Assembly: GCF_024679095.1 (NCBI RefSeq)
Contig: NC_066535.1
Location: 1,625,672 to 1,689,671, forward strand
DNA from: Eriocheir sinensis
Taxonomy: Eukaryota > Arthropoda > Malacostraca > Decapoda > Varunidae
DNA: 64,000 bases
Direction of reading: 5' to 3'
Part shown: piece by piece, positions 47,057 through 58,065 of the stretch
How positions within the stretch are numbered: the first letter of the stretch is position 1
How the letters are laid out: each line of letters opens with the position of its first letter
Made by a program: the position numbers and the translations under genes
Notes under the pieces: generated by a model
The model's input: the letters and a program-made list of their open reading frames with translations, nothing else
The model's database searches: none
What the model was told of the DNA's origin: nothing

Positions 47057-48339
47057 ATGTCCACATCCGAAAGCGAGGGAGAAGACAGTTATTCTTGGAA
47101 TTACGGGAATAAGACTTTAGAGTTAAAAATGCCAGACGAAGGCAAGAACCCTCCCCCCAAAAAAGGAGATGGAAAATCGATCACCCTTGCCCATGATGAT
47201 CTTGTCACGCTACTTAGCCGTCATACCTTGAATGATTTTAGTAGAGTGCAGGGACTCTTATATTTTTGTGGTGGAGAAGAAAAAAGTAGCAAAGCACCAA
47301 ACCTCCCATGCCATAAGCTAGCAAAGAAATGGATAGAGGATATTGAAAGCCGGACACAGGCAAATTGGGACACTACCGGAAAGATTGAGTTAGCCAAACA
47401 ATATGCCCTGGGAGCAGCGCGCGATCATCTCCTCGGTTGTATCACTAGATGTGGACAGGATTGGGAAAAAGTAAAGGAAGACTTCCTACGTGTGTTTCCC
47501 ACAGTAAGGACCTTTCGGTCCTCCAGAAAGAATTGGGAGAGGCAAAACGGCGGACAGGAGAAAACATCCGCACCTTCCTCATCCGCCTGGAGACATTGAG
47601 AGACGAGTTGATCGCTCTCAAGCCTGACAATGCCAGTTTGCTAACTGAGATAACCGCTTTACGGCTCAGAGAGGCTTTCCCTCCGGCCCTCTTACTCATC
47701 CTAACGGAGGAAGAAAAGGGGGACCCACAGAAGGTATTAAAGAAAGGGTATGAGTATATTAAAGCTTATCCAGAGTCGAAGCTATCCGATGCCGATATCG
47801 CCAAAGAAATAAAAGTGCTGAACGTCTGTTCCACCCAGGCATCCGGACCCAAACATGTCTCACAAGCCCGTCCTCCACACCCTCCAGGCCAGTCACGTTA
47901 CCCGATACCCCAAAGGGGAGGACGGCACGCCGCGCCACCTACACGCCCATATGGGAACGCGCCCACGCCACCCACATGTTATGCTTGTGGGTATGTAGGA
48001 CACATGGCTCGCGATTGCACATATGGAAGGCAGTATAGGGGTGCCTACCACCCACCAACGGGCTCTCGGTACCCTCAGTACCAGCCCACTCGAAACAGGC
48101 GTCAGCCTGTCTCGCCTTGCGCTGCCTGGCGCCCGGAGTACACGGCCGGTCCCTCACCCCGTAGCTCCTGGGTCAACCCTGACCACGAGAAGAACAAAAA
48201 AAAAAACGACCCCAGAGTAGCTGCGGCAGTCCACGGCCCTACCAACGCCCTCACGTTGAGATTGTGCGTAGGCGCTAATGCACCAAAGGAGATGGTTTAC
48301 GCAATGCTAGAGAGCGTCCCTAATAGAAGATTTATTTAG
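47057..48339 (+). pseudogene. gag (frameshifted)
   Basis: Two overlapping frames. The first, with a plausible start at 47057, runs to 47599; the second is open 47449-48339 and takes over near 47500, implying a single frame break in the capsid region. The capsid-like part is helical (KKWIEDIESRTQ, AKQYALGAARDHL). A zinc knuckle CYACGYVGHMARDC (C-x2-C-x4-H-x4-C) lies at 47977-48018 in a Pro/Arg-rich nucleocapsid-like tail. Gag would form the particle and bind RNA. The frame continues into protease sequence before a stop at 48339. Confidence 0.82.
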
Positions 48340-48655
48340 GAAGGTAGGCGGGAAGATGATAGTTACAGAACCTCTCTTCATACAAGGGGTAGATCGGACT
48401 CCAATCCCTAATAAAGGAATAGCCGAAGTAGTAGTAGACTTTGGGCACGGAGAAATTATAGAAAAGTTTGTAGTAATATCACAAGGTATAGTGTTACCAA
48501 CAGCAGTTTTGTTGGGCCTAGAATTTATGTGGAGACAAAATGTGGTAGCTGCACCGCTGGCCACACCTGGGCAGTTTAGTGTAATGGTGGGCGCCTACCC
48601 AGTGGAAGTACATTCCCTGGCTGCGGACGATATGAGCCCGTACCCAGAAGATTGA
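48215..48655 (+). pseudogene. pol: aspartic protease region (inactive)
   Basis: The end of the gag frame reads LTLRLCVGA, then MLESVP near 48306, where a retropepsin has hydrophobic-D-S/T-G. Here the Asp is Glu and the Gly is Val. A stop follows at 48337-48339, and the frame resumes at 48356 with the distal retropepsin block VLLGLEFM, corresponding to the usual I-L-G-x-D/E. Loss of the catalytic Asp plus the break indicates an inactive protease in this copy. Confidence 0.7.
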
Positions 48656-48685
48656 CTAACCGACCTTAAACCTACTTTAGACGAG

Positions 48686-50202
48686 ATGGAGGAAGTACCA
48701 GTGAAAGCATACGCTATTAACGTGGCGTCCTTGCTACCAGGCACGGCAGGGTATGTCACTCTGGAGGCAGAGATTGGCAGAGCCCAGCAAGCCTTATTTC
48801 TCCCAAGGTCCAATGATATCCCTTCTTCATTTTTATTTCCCGGGTTAGTAACCTTAACTCCTAACGTCAAACAAACCAAAGGTAAATTCATCATTCCCTA
48901 TGCTAACCCAACTGAAGAAACTATTGAGATGCCAACAGGTGAAGTGATGGGACACATTTATTCTTGTCACTCAGAATACTATCAATCATCGACTAATGAA
49001 TGTGTAGCGGCTGTCACAAAAACAGCTACAAAGCCGCCTGTCACCCAGTCAAGTAAGCAGATGGTACTCGATAAGCTGATAGACGAGCTATTTTACCCTC
49101 ACAACGGGAAAATTGCTGTCTGAAGGGCTTAACCTGCAAGTATCCTGATGTGTTTGCTCTAAAAACGAGCCACTCACTATTACCCCTATTATGTTCACAC
49201 TTTAAGGCTAAAAATGACAAGCCTATATATAAAAGCCATACCCAATACCAGTAAAATATCATAAAGAAATAGAGATTCAGCTCAAGGACCTTGAGGCCCA
49301 GGGTATTATACGCCCTAGTGCGTCACCCTACAGCGCACCTCTAGTCCCTGTTGCTAAAAAGGATGGTGGAGTCAGACTTTGTCTCGACTTCCGCGCTTTG
49401 AACGATGAATTGATTGATGACAAACATCCACTCCCTAACATTAACCTCATTTTGCAACAGTTAGGGGAAAGTAAAGTATTCACCTCCCTTGATTTACCAC
49501 CAAGTCCCATTGGCAGAGGAATCTAAACACTTGACAGCCTTCACGACACCTTATGGCCTCTATGAATTCACTACAGTCCCCTTTGGATTAAAAACAGCAC
49601 CTGCAGCCTATCAACGGATCATGAATCAAGTTCTCATAGGTCTGACAGGAAGAATTGTACATGTATACCTTGATGATTTGATAGTACAAGGGAAAGACAT
49701 GGACCATCACCTAAAGAACCTCCATGCCGTCTTGGACAGACTGCAGAAGGCTCACCTGTCCTTAAGACTAGATAAGTGTTCCTTTTTCAAAGAGCAAGTA
49801 GATTATCTGGGTCACATTGTTAGTGCTTCTGGCTTGAAGCCTCAGCCCTCAAAGGTACAGGCGGTGCAACAACTCACTCCTCCGAAAACAGTCAAAGAAC
49901 TTCAAGGTTTCCTGGGATTGGTTAACTTTTATAGGAAATTCATTAAAGACTTTGCCAAGATAGCATCCCCACTTAATAATTTACTCAAAGGGAGGAAAGT
50001 AACCAAGAATGATAAGACACATCTGGAGTGGAATGAAGAGGCATTGCATGCATTTAGCACACTAAAGAACAGTCTAACGACTGACATTGTTTTAGCCTTT
50101 CCGGATTTCCGGAAGCCCTTCAATCTCACCACAGATGCGTCAGATAAGGCAATAGGTGGTGTGTTGCAACAAAGGATGAAAATGGTAGTTTACGTCCCAT
50201 AG
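48686..50202 (+). pseudogene. pol: PR-RT spacer and reverse transcriptase
   Basis: 48686-49123 is a linker domain of unassigned function. RT begins near 49270 (EAQGIIRPSASPYSAP), passes VRLCLDFRALN and VFTSLDL, shifts frame near 49490, then continues HLTAFTTPYGLYEF, PFGLKTAPAAYQR, HVYLDDLIV with catalytic YLDD at 49666-49677, DYLGHIVS and the connection domain. RNase H starts near 50100 (LTTDASDKAIGGVL). Three breaks are visible: an in-frame stop at 49123, one near 49255 and one near 49490. The RT core itself looks intact in sequence. Confidence 0.86.
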
Positions 50203-50500
50203 CATATTTTAGTAGAACCCTGAATGGAGCAGAACGTAACTACTCAGCGGTAGAGAGAAGCTTTAGCAGTCATCTATGGCCTCAGTACTAATCGACCCTT
50301 ATCTTGGGTTATAGGATACACATCCTGTCGGACCATAGACCACTGACTTGGCTGTTAAAAAGCACAGTACCTAGCAGCAGGATTGCACGCTGGCAGACAC
50401 TTCTAGGAGAATTTGACTTTAGTATTGATTATCTCCCAGGCTCCAGCAACATGGTAGCAGATTTTTGTCAAGGATTAGGAATCAGGAGAGTGACGTGATA
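50100..50500 (+). pseudogene. pol: RNase H
   Basis: The first Asp block is TTDASDKAIGG at the end of the previous frame. After a break at about 50195-50300, 50304-50498 holds HILSDHRPLTWLL (distal Asp block with His) and FSIDYLPGSSNMVADFCQG, the usual end of a Ty3/gypsy RNase H. Confidence 0.78.
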
Positions 50501-50603
50501 GAAGGCGAATTGGATGCTCGAATTATGTCTGTCACCCTTACGGGTGGACAGGACACGTCTGTCGCCTCTCCGGAGGACATGACAAACAGGATAAGTTTCT
50601 CCA

Positions 50604-51817
50604 TTGAGTCTTGCTGGACTCATGGAGCACCAGGATCGCGATCCTGAACTGAGAGAATTGAAGCATGCTTTTGAACAAACCACCGGTGGTAACGTACATG
50701 AGAAAGATGAGACAAAGGTTGCAGAGAGGAGCAATGTAACGTTAAATGCAGCTAAGAGGCACTTCAAAAAACTGCCTCTTAGTGAAGTGTGTGTAGAGAA
50801 CGGCATTCTCTACCGCGATGTTTGCGATGAATACAACAAGCAGAAAAGACTGGTTATCGTTCCACCAAGCTACATTCCTAACGCGTTAGCTTTGGCGCAT
50901 TCCATGCTACCTGCAGGGCATGGAGGCACTAAGGTTACGTTGGCACGCTGTCGCAAGTTTGCGTACTGGCCGGGAATGAAGGCGGACGTGGAGCAATATG
51001 TCAGATCTTGTCCTGTCTGTTGTCGGTTTAAGAAGAGGGGATCCCCGCCAGCTCCACTTATGAGGTATCCAGAGGTTGGCCAACCGTTTGACAGAGTCCA
51101 TATGGATATTGTCGGACCTTTGTCTGTTTCAGACGAAGGCTATAGGTATGTACTGACAGTGATAGACGTCCTGTCACGCTTCTTGGTAGCAACCCCTTCG
51201 TACGAAGGCAGCCAAGGAAGTGGCAGCTGCGTTCTACAAGAACGTAGTCTGTGTACAGCATCCCGCCGATTCTAGTCACGGATCAAGGAAAGGAGTTCGT
51301 CAACACTCTCTTACGAGAGTTGACTCAGTTGTTACAGATTGATCATCTAAGGACAACTCCTTATCACCCGTCTGCAAACGGTGTGATAGAAAGGCCTAAT
51401 GGCACCTTAATAAATATCTTGAGAACTTTGTGCGAGGACAATCGCGGTATCTGGGACCAAATGCTTCCGGTTGCAACACACGCCTACAACACTGCCTACC
51501 ATCGTGTTCTGAAAGATTCACCATTTTTCTTGCTTTTCTCTCAGGACCCAAATGTTCCTTTTGAAGTGCTTGAGAATAAACTCCAACCTTGTTATGATGT
51601 TGACAGCTATAAAGCATTTACTTCTAGTGTCGCGCAGCGGACCTATAAACTATGTCAGACCAATATAGATATAGGATGGCAGGAGTCAGAAAGAATGTTT
51701 AGGAAATCCAAACCCAAACAGGTGGTAGTAGGAGATCGGGTCTACTTAAGGCATGTATGTACAAAGGGCGAACCAAAGAAGCTCCAGCCCTTGTTCAATG
51801 GACCTTTAGGGTGCTAG
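50604..51817 (+). pseudogene. pol: integrase
   Basis: The zinc domain has His pair and C-x2-C (H99, H106, C136, C139 of the 50604 frame). The catalytic core has D in HMDIVGPL (codon at 51105), D in VTDQGKEF (51281) and E in NGVIERPNGTL (51389), a D-D-35-E arrangement with all three acidic residues kept. A frame break falls between the first and second Asp near 51200-51260. The C-terminus holds GDRVYLR and LFNGPLG, like the GPY/F module of Ty3/gypsy integrases. Confidence 0.85.
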
Positions 51818-52273
51818 AAAAATAAGCCCTGTAGTCTTACGACTGCGTCATGTTAGAGGTGGTAAGATCAAGACAGTTCACACAAATAATGTTCAGGTCG
51901 TTCACGAGGACTCTCTTGGCTTCCATGACTCTCCTAATGTCAGGCGTGCATACGCTCTCCCTGATCAAGTAGTAGAAGTGGACCCACTCCCATGACTTAT
52001 TCCCCGAGGAGCCGCTGCCATTGTCCCTTCCAGCTCCTTCCGAGCTCTCCTCACCGGCTCCTGTCTCCTCAGATGCTTCAGAGGTCCCTCATTGGTTCCT
52101 CAGCTCCTTCAGAGCCCTGTGTCAGTCGCTCATTACGCTCCAATACGGTACCCCTTCTCTCCCCAATGTGATGGACCGCCCTCTTGAGTATCGCCAACGA
52201 CCAACGAACTGATGCCCCTATAATTACAGATCCTGGGTGTTGCCCTCTCCTTGTCTTCCCTTGATCCCTCCAG

Positions 52274-54125
52274 GAGCAACCCATTCGTCCCGGCCTCGTC
52301 TTCTCCCCAGTCTTTAAGATGCTGTTGACAGGACGGTACTATGTTGTCCCTGTCGTCATCAAGACGGACGACATCCAACGTCCTCTCATCAACGTGGCAA
52401 ATCTAACAGCGGAAGTTTCATGGTCGATTGAACATATGAATCAATCGTTCCCTACTGTTGGTCTACTCAGGCGCACTCTAGACTCTTTTCACATTGAGTT
52501 TGCGAAGTTATTCAAAGATCTTAACAGCTTTCTGTCGGCTATGAGTGGTAGAGATGGAAGCCCGTTTCGGACTCGCCAGAAGCGAGGGGCCGTGGATTTC
52601 CTTGGCTCGGTAGCAAACTTCCTTTTCGGTACGGCCACTCAGGCCCAAATAGATGTGATACACGGGAAGCTCTCCCAGCTCTACACTCTGTCCACAGAAG
52701 AGAGACGTCAACAACCTCCATCAGGAAGTCCTCAACGCCACAGTTCGGGACCTCCGTCATGTTCATTCTGCCATCTCCCGTCTAGAGTCCGCCTCGGCTT
52801 TGGCCTCAGCTATTATCCGTCAGTTCTCACTAAAAACCTTGCAAATTGAAGGGGAAATGCGTATTTTGGAGACTATCCTTCTCATTCAGTTGGCACTTAG
52901 TGACCTAAATCATGATACTCTGAATCTCAAGCTTGGCCTTCAGCAGCTGTCCCAAACGCAGGTTTCCCCTCTCCTCCTCCCAAATGATGTACTATTTCGT
53001 GTGCTCAGCAATGCGTCACTCCATTACCCAGGCTTACTTTTCCCTGCAGCACATGAATATTTAGCATTGTATAGAGATGTCTCTAGGGTTATTTCTAAAG
53101 GTACGCTTTCCTCAGGAACCCTTCACTTCTACTTACAAATCCCCATGAAAGGGGATCCTCTGACGTGTTCGATGTGTTTAAAATGGACGCGTTGCCTTTT
53201 CATCTTGATGGCACGCCATATTTTCTGCACACCGACACGCTTTCCACTTACCTTGCGGTTTCTGAAGACCGCACTCACTATATGCTCTTAGACTCCTTGG
53301 ACCGCTGTACTAAACACCACCTGCTCTATGTATGTCCCCTGTCGCCCCTGTCTACTCGACTTCTGTCCGGCGCTGCGAGATCGCTCTCTTTCTCGATCGC
53401 CCAGACGCCCTCTCGCTGTGTTCTAAGTCTCTCCTCAGAGTCTTCCCCCCGGTCTTCATCCCGTCTCCTGCGGGCTGGGTCTTCGCTACCGATACTCCCC
53501 AGGTGGTCACCATGGTCTGCCCGGACAGCCCGGTCTCCAAATACAGGCAGACCATCAACGGGACGGGTCTCCTCAGCCTCGGTATGGGCTGTAGTGCCCA
53601 CTCCGACGCCTTCAGCCTCCTGCCTCTGCTACTATGGACGGTGACGCCCGCTGACGGTTCATCGCGCCCCTTCCACATCGGACGTGACGTGGTCTCATCG
53701 CTCCTGGCCAAGACTCCCTTGGCCCCTTCCCTCCCGCCGCCGTCGCCCGGGTCGTCTCTGGCCCCCGCTGGACCTCCTCCAGCACTTCACGCGCTCCAGG
53801 AATCCGTCTCCGGTCCCCGCCTTCGACCCCTTCCTCCCTTGGTGGGGGTGGCTGCTCCTCCTCGGCGTCGTCTTCGTCGCCGGTGGGGTGGCCTTCTTCT
53901 GTCTCTTCAGGTCCCGTCTCTCGCAGGACTCCTCCCCCACGATCCCGCCATCCCCGTCTTGGCCCTCCATGGTCGTCCGCCGGGCGGAACGCTTCGTGCC
54001 ACGAGGACGTGGCGTGATTTTAACGGGGGGGGTATGTGGTGCCCCGAGGGCTGCGACACCACTCGCTCCAGTGTCATTATCTTCTCCGGCAATATTTTCC
54101 GATGACAACAGCGGTATCGACCGCT
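52274..54125 (+). pseudogene. env: F-type envelope glycoprotein-like (frameshifted)
   Basis: The first frame (Met at 52319, open upstream to 52274) shows a furin-type site R-x-K-R at 52574-52585, followed at once by a Gly/Phe-rich hydrophobic segment, the layout of baculovirus F-derived Env proteins in errantiviruses. Breaks near 52700, 53160 and 53330 separate it from a Cys-containing ectodomain region (52800-53640, then 53332 onward). A distal frame carries a strong membrane span at about 53840-53905 followed by a basic tail. No signal peptide lies directly upstream, consistent with a spliced leader. As read the gene is not functional. Confidence 0.75.
54025..54034 (+). other. polypurine tract
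   Basis: G8 at 54025-54032 directly before the 3' LTR, the expected position for plus-strand priming. Confidence 0.7.
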
Positions 54126-54939
54126 AAAACACAACACGGACTCCAACACATGATTGTCCCCACACGCACTGTTCATTTACCAACCTATACACAATTGTAA
54201 TTGCCCATTAACGCACCCGCTTATCTCTCTAAGCCAAAACACAATCAACCGCGGCCAAAACACGATCAACCGCGGAACAAAATGTTATGAAAACAAAGCT
54301 GCGTCACCGCGTGAATTAAGCATGTCGGTTAGGTAGATTATTGTATGAGCTCGGTGTGAGTTTGATGTATGACTCACACGCCTGACGTATTACCCTCGCG
54401 ATGTCTGTATGTATGTCTGCCTATATAAGAAGCATTTATTCAGGCTTGACCTCAGATCAACCAGCACTCTGTTCGTTGCTGGACACTCAGTTGTCCTTCC
54501 CTAGACAACATGGGTAGAACATTCATCTTTGCTACTGTGAGTATGGAGTAATGTGGTACCATAGAGGAAAGCGTATCTAACATATCTATTGTGTTCTATT
54601 ATCTTAGTTTTACTTAGGATTATATTTCTATGATACTTTATTGTGTGAGTTTTTACTCAATATTATACCATTGCTAACGTCAGTAACCAATAGTGAAAGA
54701 AAACCTGAAGACTCATTGAGTCTCGTAAGCCAGTCGCTGGTTTAAACAATATTTTTACCCTTTGTAATATTAAGTAGTATTAAGGTAGAATAAAATACAT
54801 ATAAGAAAGGCGACACCGTTTCATCACCCCATTTACGAACTCCTTTAAATACTCCTAAAGTACCAGAATTTTAAGTCAAGTGTCACTAATACAAACAGTG
54901 TGTCGTCTACCCTGTGTGCCCGGATTACGGGTTACAACA
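54035..54939 (+). repeat. 3' LTR (905 bp)
   Basis: Same length and ends as the 5' LTR; TATATAAG at 54422, AATAAA at 54789. One substitution is seen against the 5' copy. Confidence 0.95.
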
Positions 54940-56215
54940 TATAGGCCCATAAGTTTGACATCAGTGGCAGGAAAAATACTCGAAAAGATTATTAGAGACA
55001 ATTTTGTTTAGTTTCTAGAAGACAATAATGTAATCTCCGACACCCAGCATTGCTTCAGAAACAAGCGCTCCTGCCTAACGAATTTATTAGACTTCTTCCA
55101 AGGTATATATAAGAACTGGGATGCCCACATCCCCAGTGATGTTATATACCTGGACTTTCAGAAAGCCTTCGACAAGGTACCGCACGAGCGACTCCTTAAG
55201 AAACTGCACTCGGCAGGCATTGGAGCCAATCTGATCGCGTGGATAAGAGATTGGCTCACCGACAGAAAACAACGAGTACTACTCAACGGACAGCCTTCCG
55301 ATTGGCTTCCAGTCACTAGTGGAGTTCCTCAAGGGTCAGTGCTGGGACCCATTTTCTTCATCATATATATCAATGACCTCGAATCAGGACTGAAATCCAC
55401 AATATCGAAATTTGCTGATGACACCAAGATGTGGGAAAGGCCCTCACAAAGACCGACTGCGAAATCATTCAGAAAGACCTCAATCACATTATCGAATGGT
55501 CGGAAAAATGGCAAATGTCCTTTAATGTTGACAAATGCAAAGTCATGCACATTGGGTCCAGAAATAGAAACCACACATACATCATGAATGGGAGACCTCT
55601 GCAAGCGATGCAGGAGGAAAAGGATCTTGGAGTCACTATCAGCAGTGACCTGAAACACGCGAATCACAATAAAAAAGCATACAACAAAGCCAACACTATG
55701 CTCGGGTTCATAGCGAGGAACTTCGAGTGTAAAACGCCAGACGTGATGCTATCCTTGTATAATTCCATGGTAAGACCGCACCTCGAGTATGCAGTACAGT
55801 TCTGGTCTCCTAATTACAGAAAGGACATTGATTTACTGAAAAGGATTCAACGACGCGCCACGAAGATGATACCAACCTTCAGGGCTCAACCGTACGAGGA
55901 ACGACTCAAGCGACTCAATCTCTTTACATTGGAGAAAAGACGCCTACGAGGGGATATGATTCAAATCTTCAAGTATCTGAAAAAAATTCAATAACGTCGA
56001 TTACTCCAAATTCTTTGAACTGCAAACCAACCTAAGAACTAGAAATAACGGTTTACCCATTCAGTCTAGTCGATGTAACACAGACATCGGAAGGAGTTTC
56101 TTTTCAAACCGAGTCATCCGTCACTGGAACAATCTTCCTTCAGAAGTAGTAAATGCGAATACTATCAACTCCTTCAAATATAGAATCGACCGTCACTTCG
56201 CTGCGTCTGGAGTAA
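54940..56215 (+). pseudogene. CR1 ORF2: RT distal part
   Basis: Continues from the LTR insertion: RPISLTSVAGKILEK, NKRSCLTNLLDFF, VIYLDFQKAFDKVPHERL, WLTDRKQRVLLNG, GVPQGSVLGPIFFIIYINDL, ISKFADDTKMW (FADD catalytic pair kept), WSEKWQMSFNVDKCKVMHIG, RPHLEYAVQFWSPNYRKD, SLEKRR-type end. A stop lies near 55008 and frameshifts near 55440 and 55990. Confidence 0.85.
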
Positions 56216-56414
56216 ACTGAATATTGAGGTCCTTTCATCTGTTCCTCAATATCGAGGTGCGTTCATCTGCTCCTCAATGTCGACGTGCTTTCATCTTCTC
56301 CCCAGGCCCCAAGTGGCTGTCGAGCAGATTAAATCACCAAAGCGGGCAACCTCGTAATGAGCCAATAGGCTTTCTCTTGCCTGCATTTCCATGTTTCCAT
56401 GTTTCAGTGTAAAA

Positions 56415-56875
56415 GAAATATACCACAACAGTTACTTCAGACACCAGATTTCTCTCACACTGACTCCACTATTTTCCCCCTCCCCCAAGCCTAAAGTTAT
56501 TCAATTCTGCCCCTCCTCGGAGGAACCATGGACCTTTATCCATAAAGAAGATGCGGGGTATGTGGAAGACGGCGGCCTCTAGGAGGGTGTTTACCAACAG
56601 AACAGTTGCAGCAGCAGACGATACCAGGGCCAGTCTATCGATGAGTGTCTGGTGTGTCACTCAGCCTGTAGTTCAACGGACATCACGACATCCTTCCCTT
56701 CTTCACACATACAGATGTTGTGAACACAACTACTCAAGAATGTTACCCCTGACACTGCCCTCACCTCATTCCCTTATAACGCCACTACGACTTAAGCTGC
56801 TACAATCACTACTTGTGTGCCGACTAAAACCTCGTTATGGACCTTACCACATATATTAAAACGTGCTGACTACTC
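56415..56875. other. unassigned stretch
   Basis: No recognised feature between the CR1 tail and the microsatellite. Confidence 0.4.
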
Positions 56876-56877
56876 CA

Positions 56878-57246
<369 letters not shown>

Positions 57247-57613
57247 CGTTAAGGTTGTATAGTAACGCGACCATATCTTACTTTTTACCTTACGAACTAC
57301 TCCTCTGTTGTCATGTACATCTACTAACCTTCAAACCTAACGGAAAACTATAAGAGAGTGTAAAAATCAAGAGAGGTGTGAAAATAGAGATGAAATGTGT
57401 GTGGCTGAGTAGCCCAATGCATCGAAATGTGGAAACACAAGTGAGTCGAATGAGAGTTGAGGGGGATGATGCGCCCGGTAGGTAATAATAGCCTAATACA
57501 GGGTTACTCAACTGGCGGCCAGCGGGTTGAATCCGAACCTTTTGAGTGTTATAGGTGTACCCAGGCTCGAGGAGTAGAAAAAAATAAACCTAAATAACAT
57601 GAAGGTCCTGGCG

Positions 57614-57692
57614 ATGGATTCTTGCAAGTATATTTCCTCGACTGACCGTAAGGCCTACTGTCAGTCGAGGAAATGCACTTGCAAAAATCCAT
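57614..57692. ncRNA. 79-nt hairpin, possible small-RNA precursor or tiny MITE
   Basis: Arms 57614-57646 and 57660-57692 (33 nt) pair with about three mismatches around a 13-nt loop. The size and imperfect pairing resemble a pre-miRNA, but a minute inverted-repeat element is equally possible. Confidence 0.4.
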
Positions 57693-58065
57693 AGGCATGA
57701 ACATGTTAATTGATTATATTCTTTAACCCTGGAGATGGGGTCCAGTTGCAATATTTATCCGAACCTCTGCTTACATTTGAACTTGTCTAACTGGACCGCT
57801 GTGGTGAACCGCGGGTATCTATGGTCTATGCCGCTCGCGGCTGCGCGTGTTCACACATACATACCGTGGTTCTTTTCACAATTGTTTTAATATCCACAGT
57901 CTTTCCTACAGTTTTCTGGGAGGTTTAAAAGTTAGTAGAGTATAGTATTGGGCACAAATGGAGTTAAATCGTTAATTCTATTAACGGCGTTAAGGTTTAT
58001 ACAAAGATGATGTTAACAGGGAAGTATTTAGAGGTTAACGCTACACAGCGTTAAGATTATAAAAA

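Larger units (their letters stand above)
46037..54939 (+). mobile_element. env-bearing Ty3/gypsy (errantivirus-like) LTR retrotransposon
   Basis: 8903 bp: 905-bp LTRs, a primer binding site one base after the 5' LTR, gag, pol (PR-RT-RNaseH-IN), env, a G8 polypurine tract and the 3' LTR. It is flanked by TACA (46033-46036) and TATA (54940-54943), a 4-bp duplication with one mismatch, inside the RT of a CR1 LINE. Domain order and the 4-bp duplication fit Ty3/gypsy; the F-type env places it with errantivirus-like elements. Gag, pol and env each carry frame breaks, so this copy is not coding-competent as read. Confidence 0.92.
42500..56408 (+). mobile_element. CR1-type LINE, family D, nearly full length, split by an LTR retrotransposon
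   Basis: 5' UTR from about 42500 (TCC-rich at 42720-42832), ORF1 43014-44437, ORF2 44434 to about 46036 continuing at 54940-56215. The 3' UTR carries three tandem copies of an approximately 38-bp unit (56220-56306), and the 3' end is an octamer tail TTTCCATG repeated. ORF1 and ORF2 overlap by 4 bp (TTGATGA-type junction). Removing the LTR element and one 4-bp duplication restores a continuous RT reading frame at YYRPISL. Confidence 0.88.
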
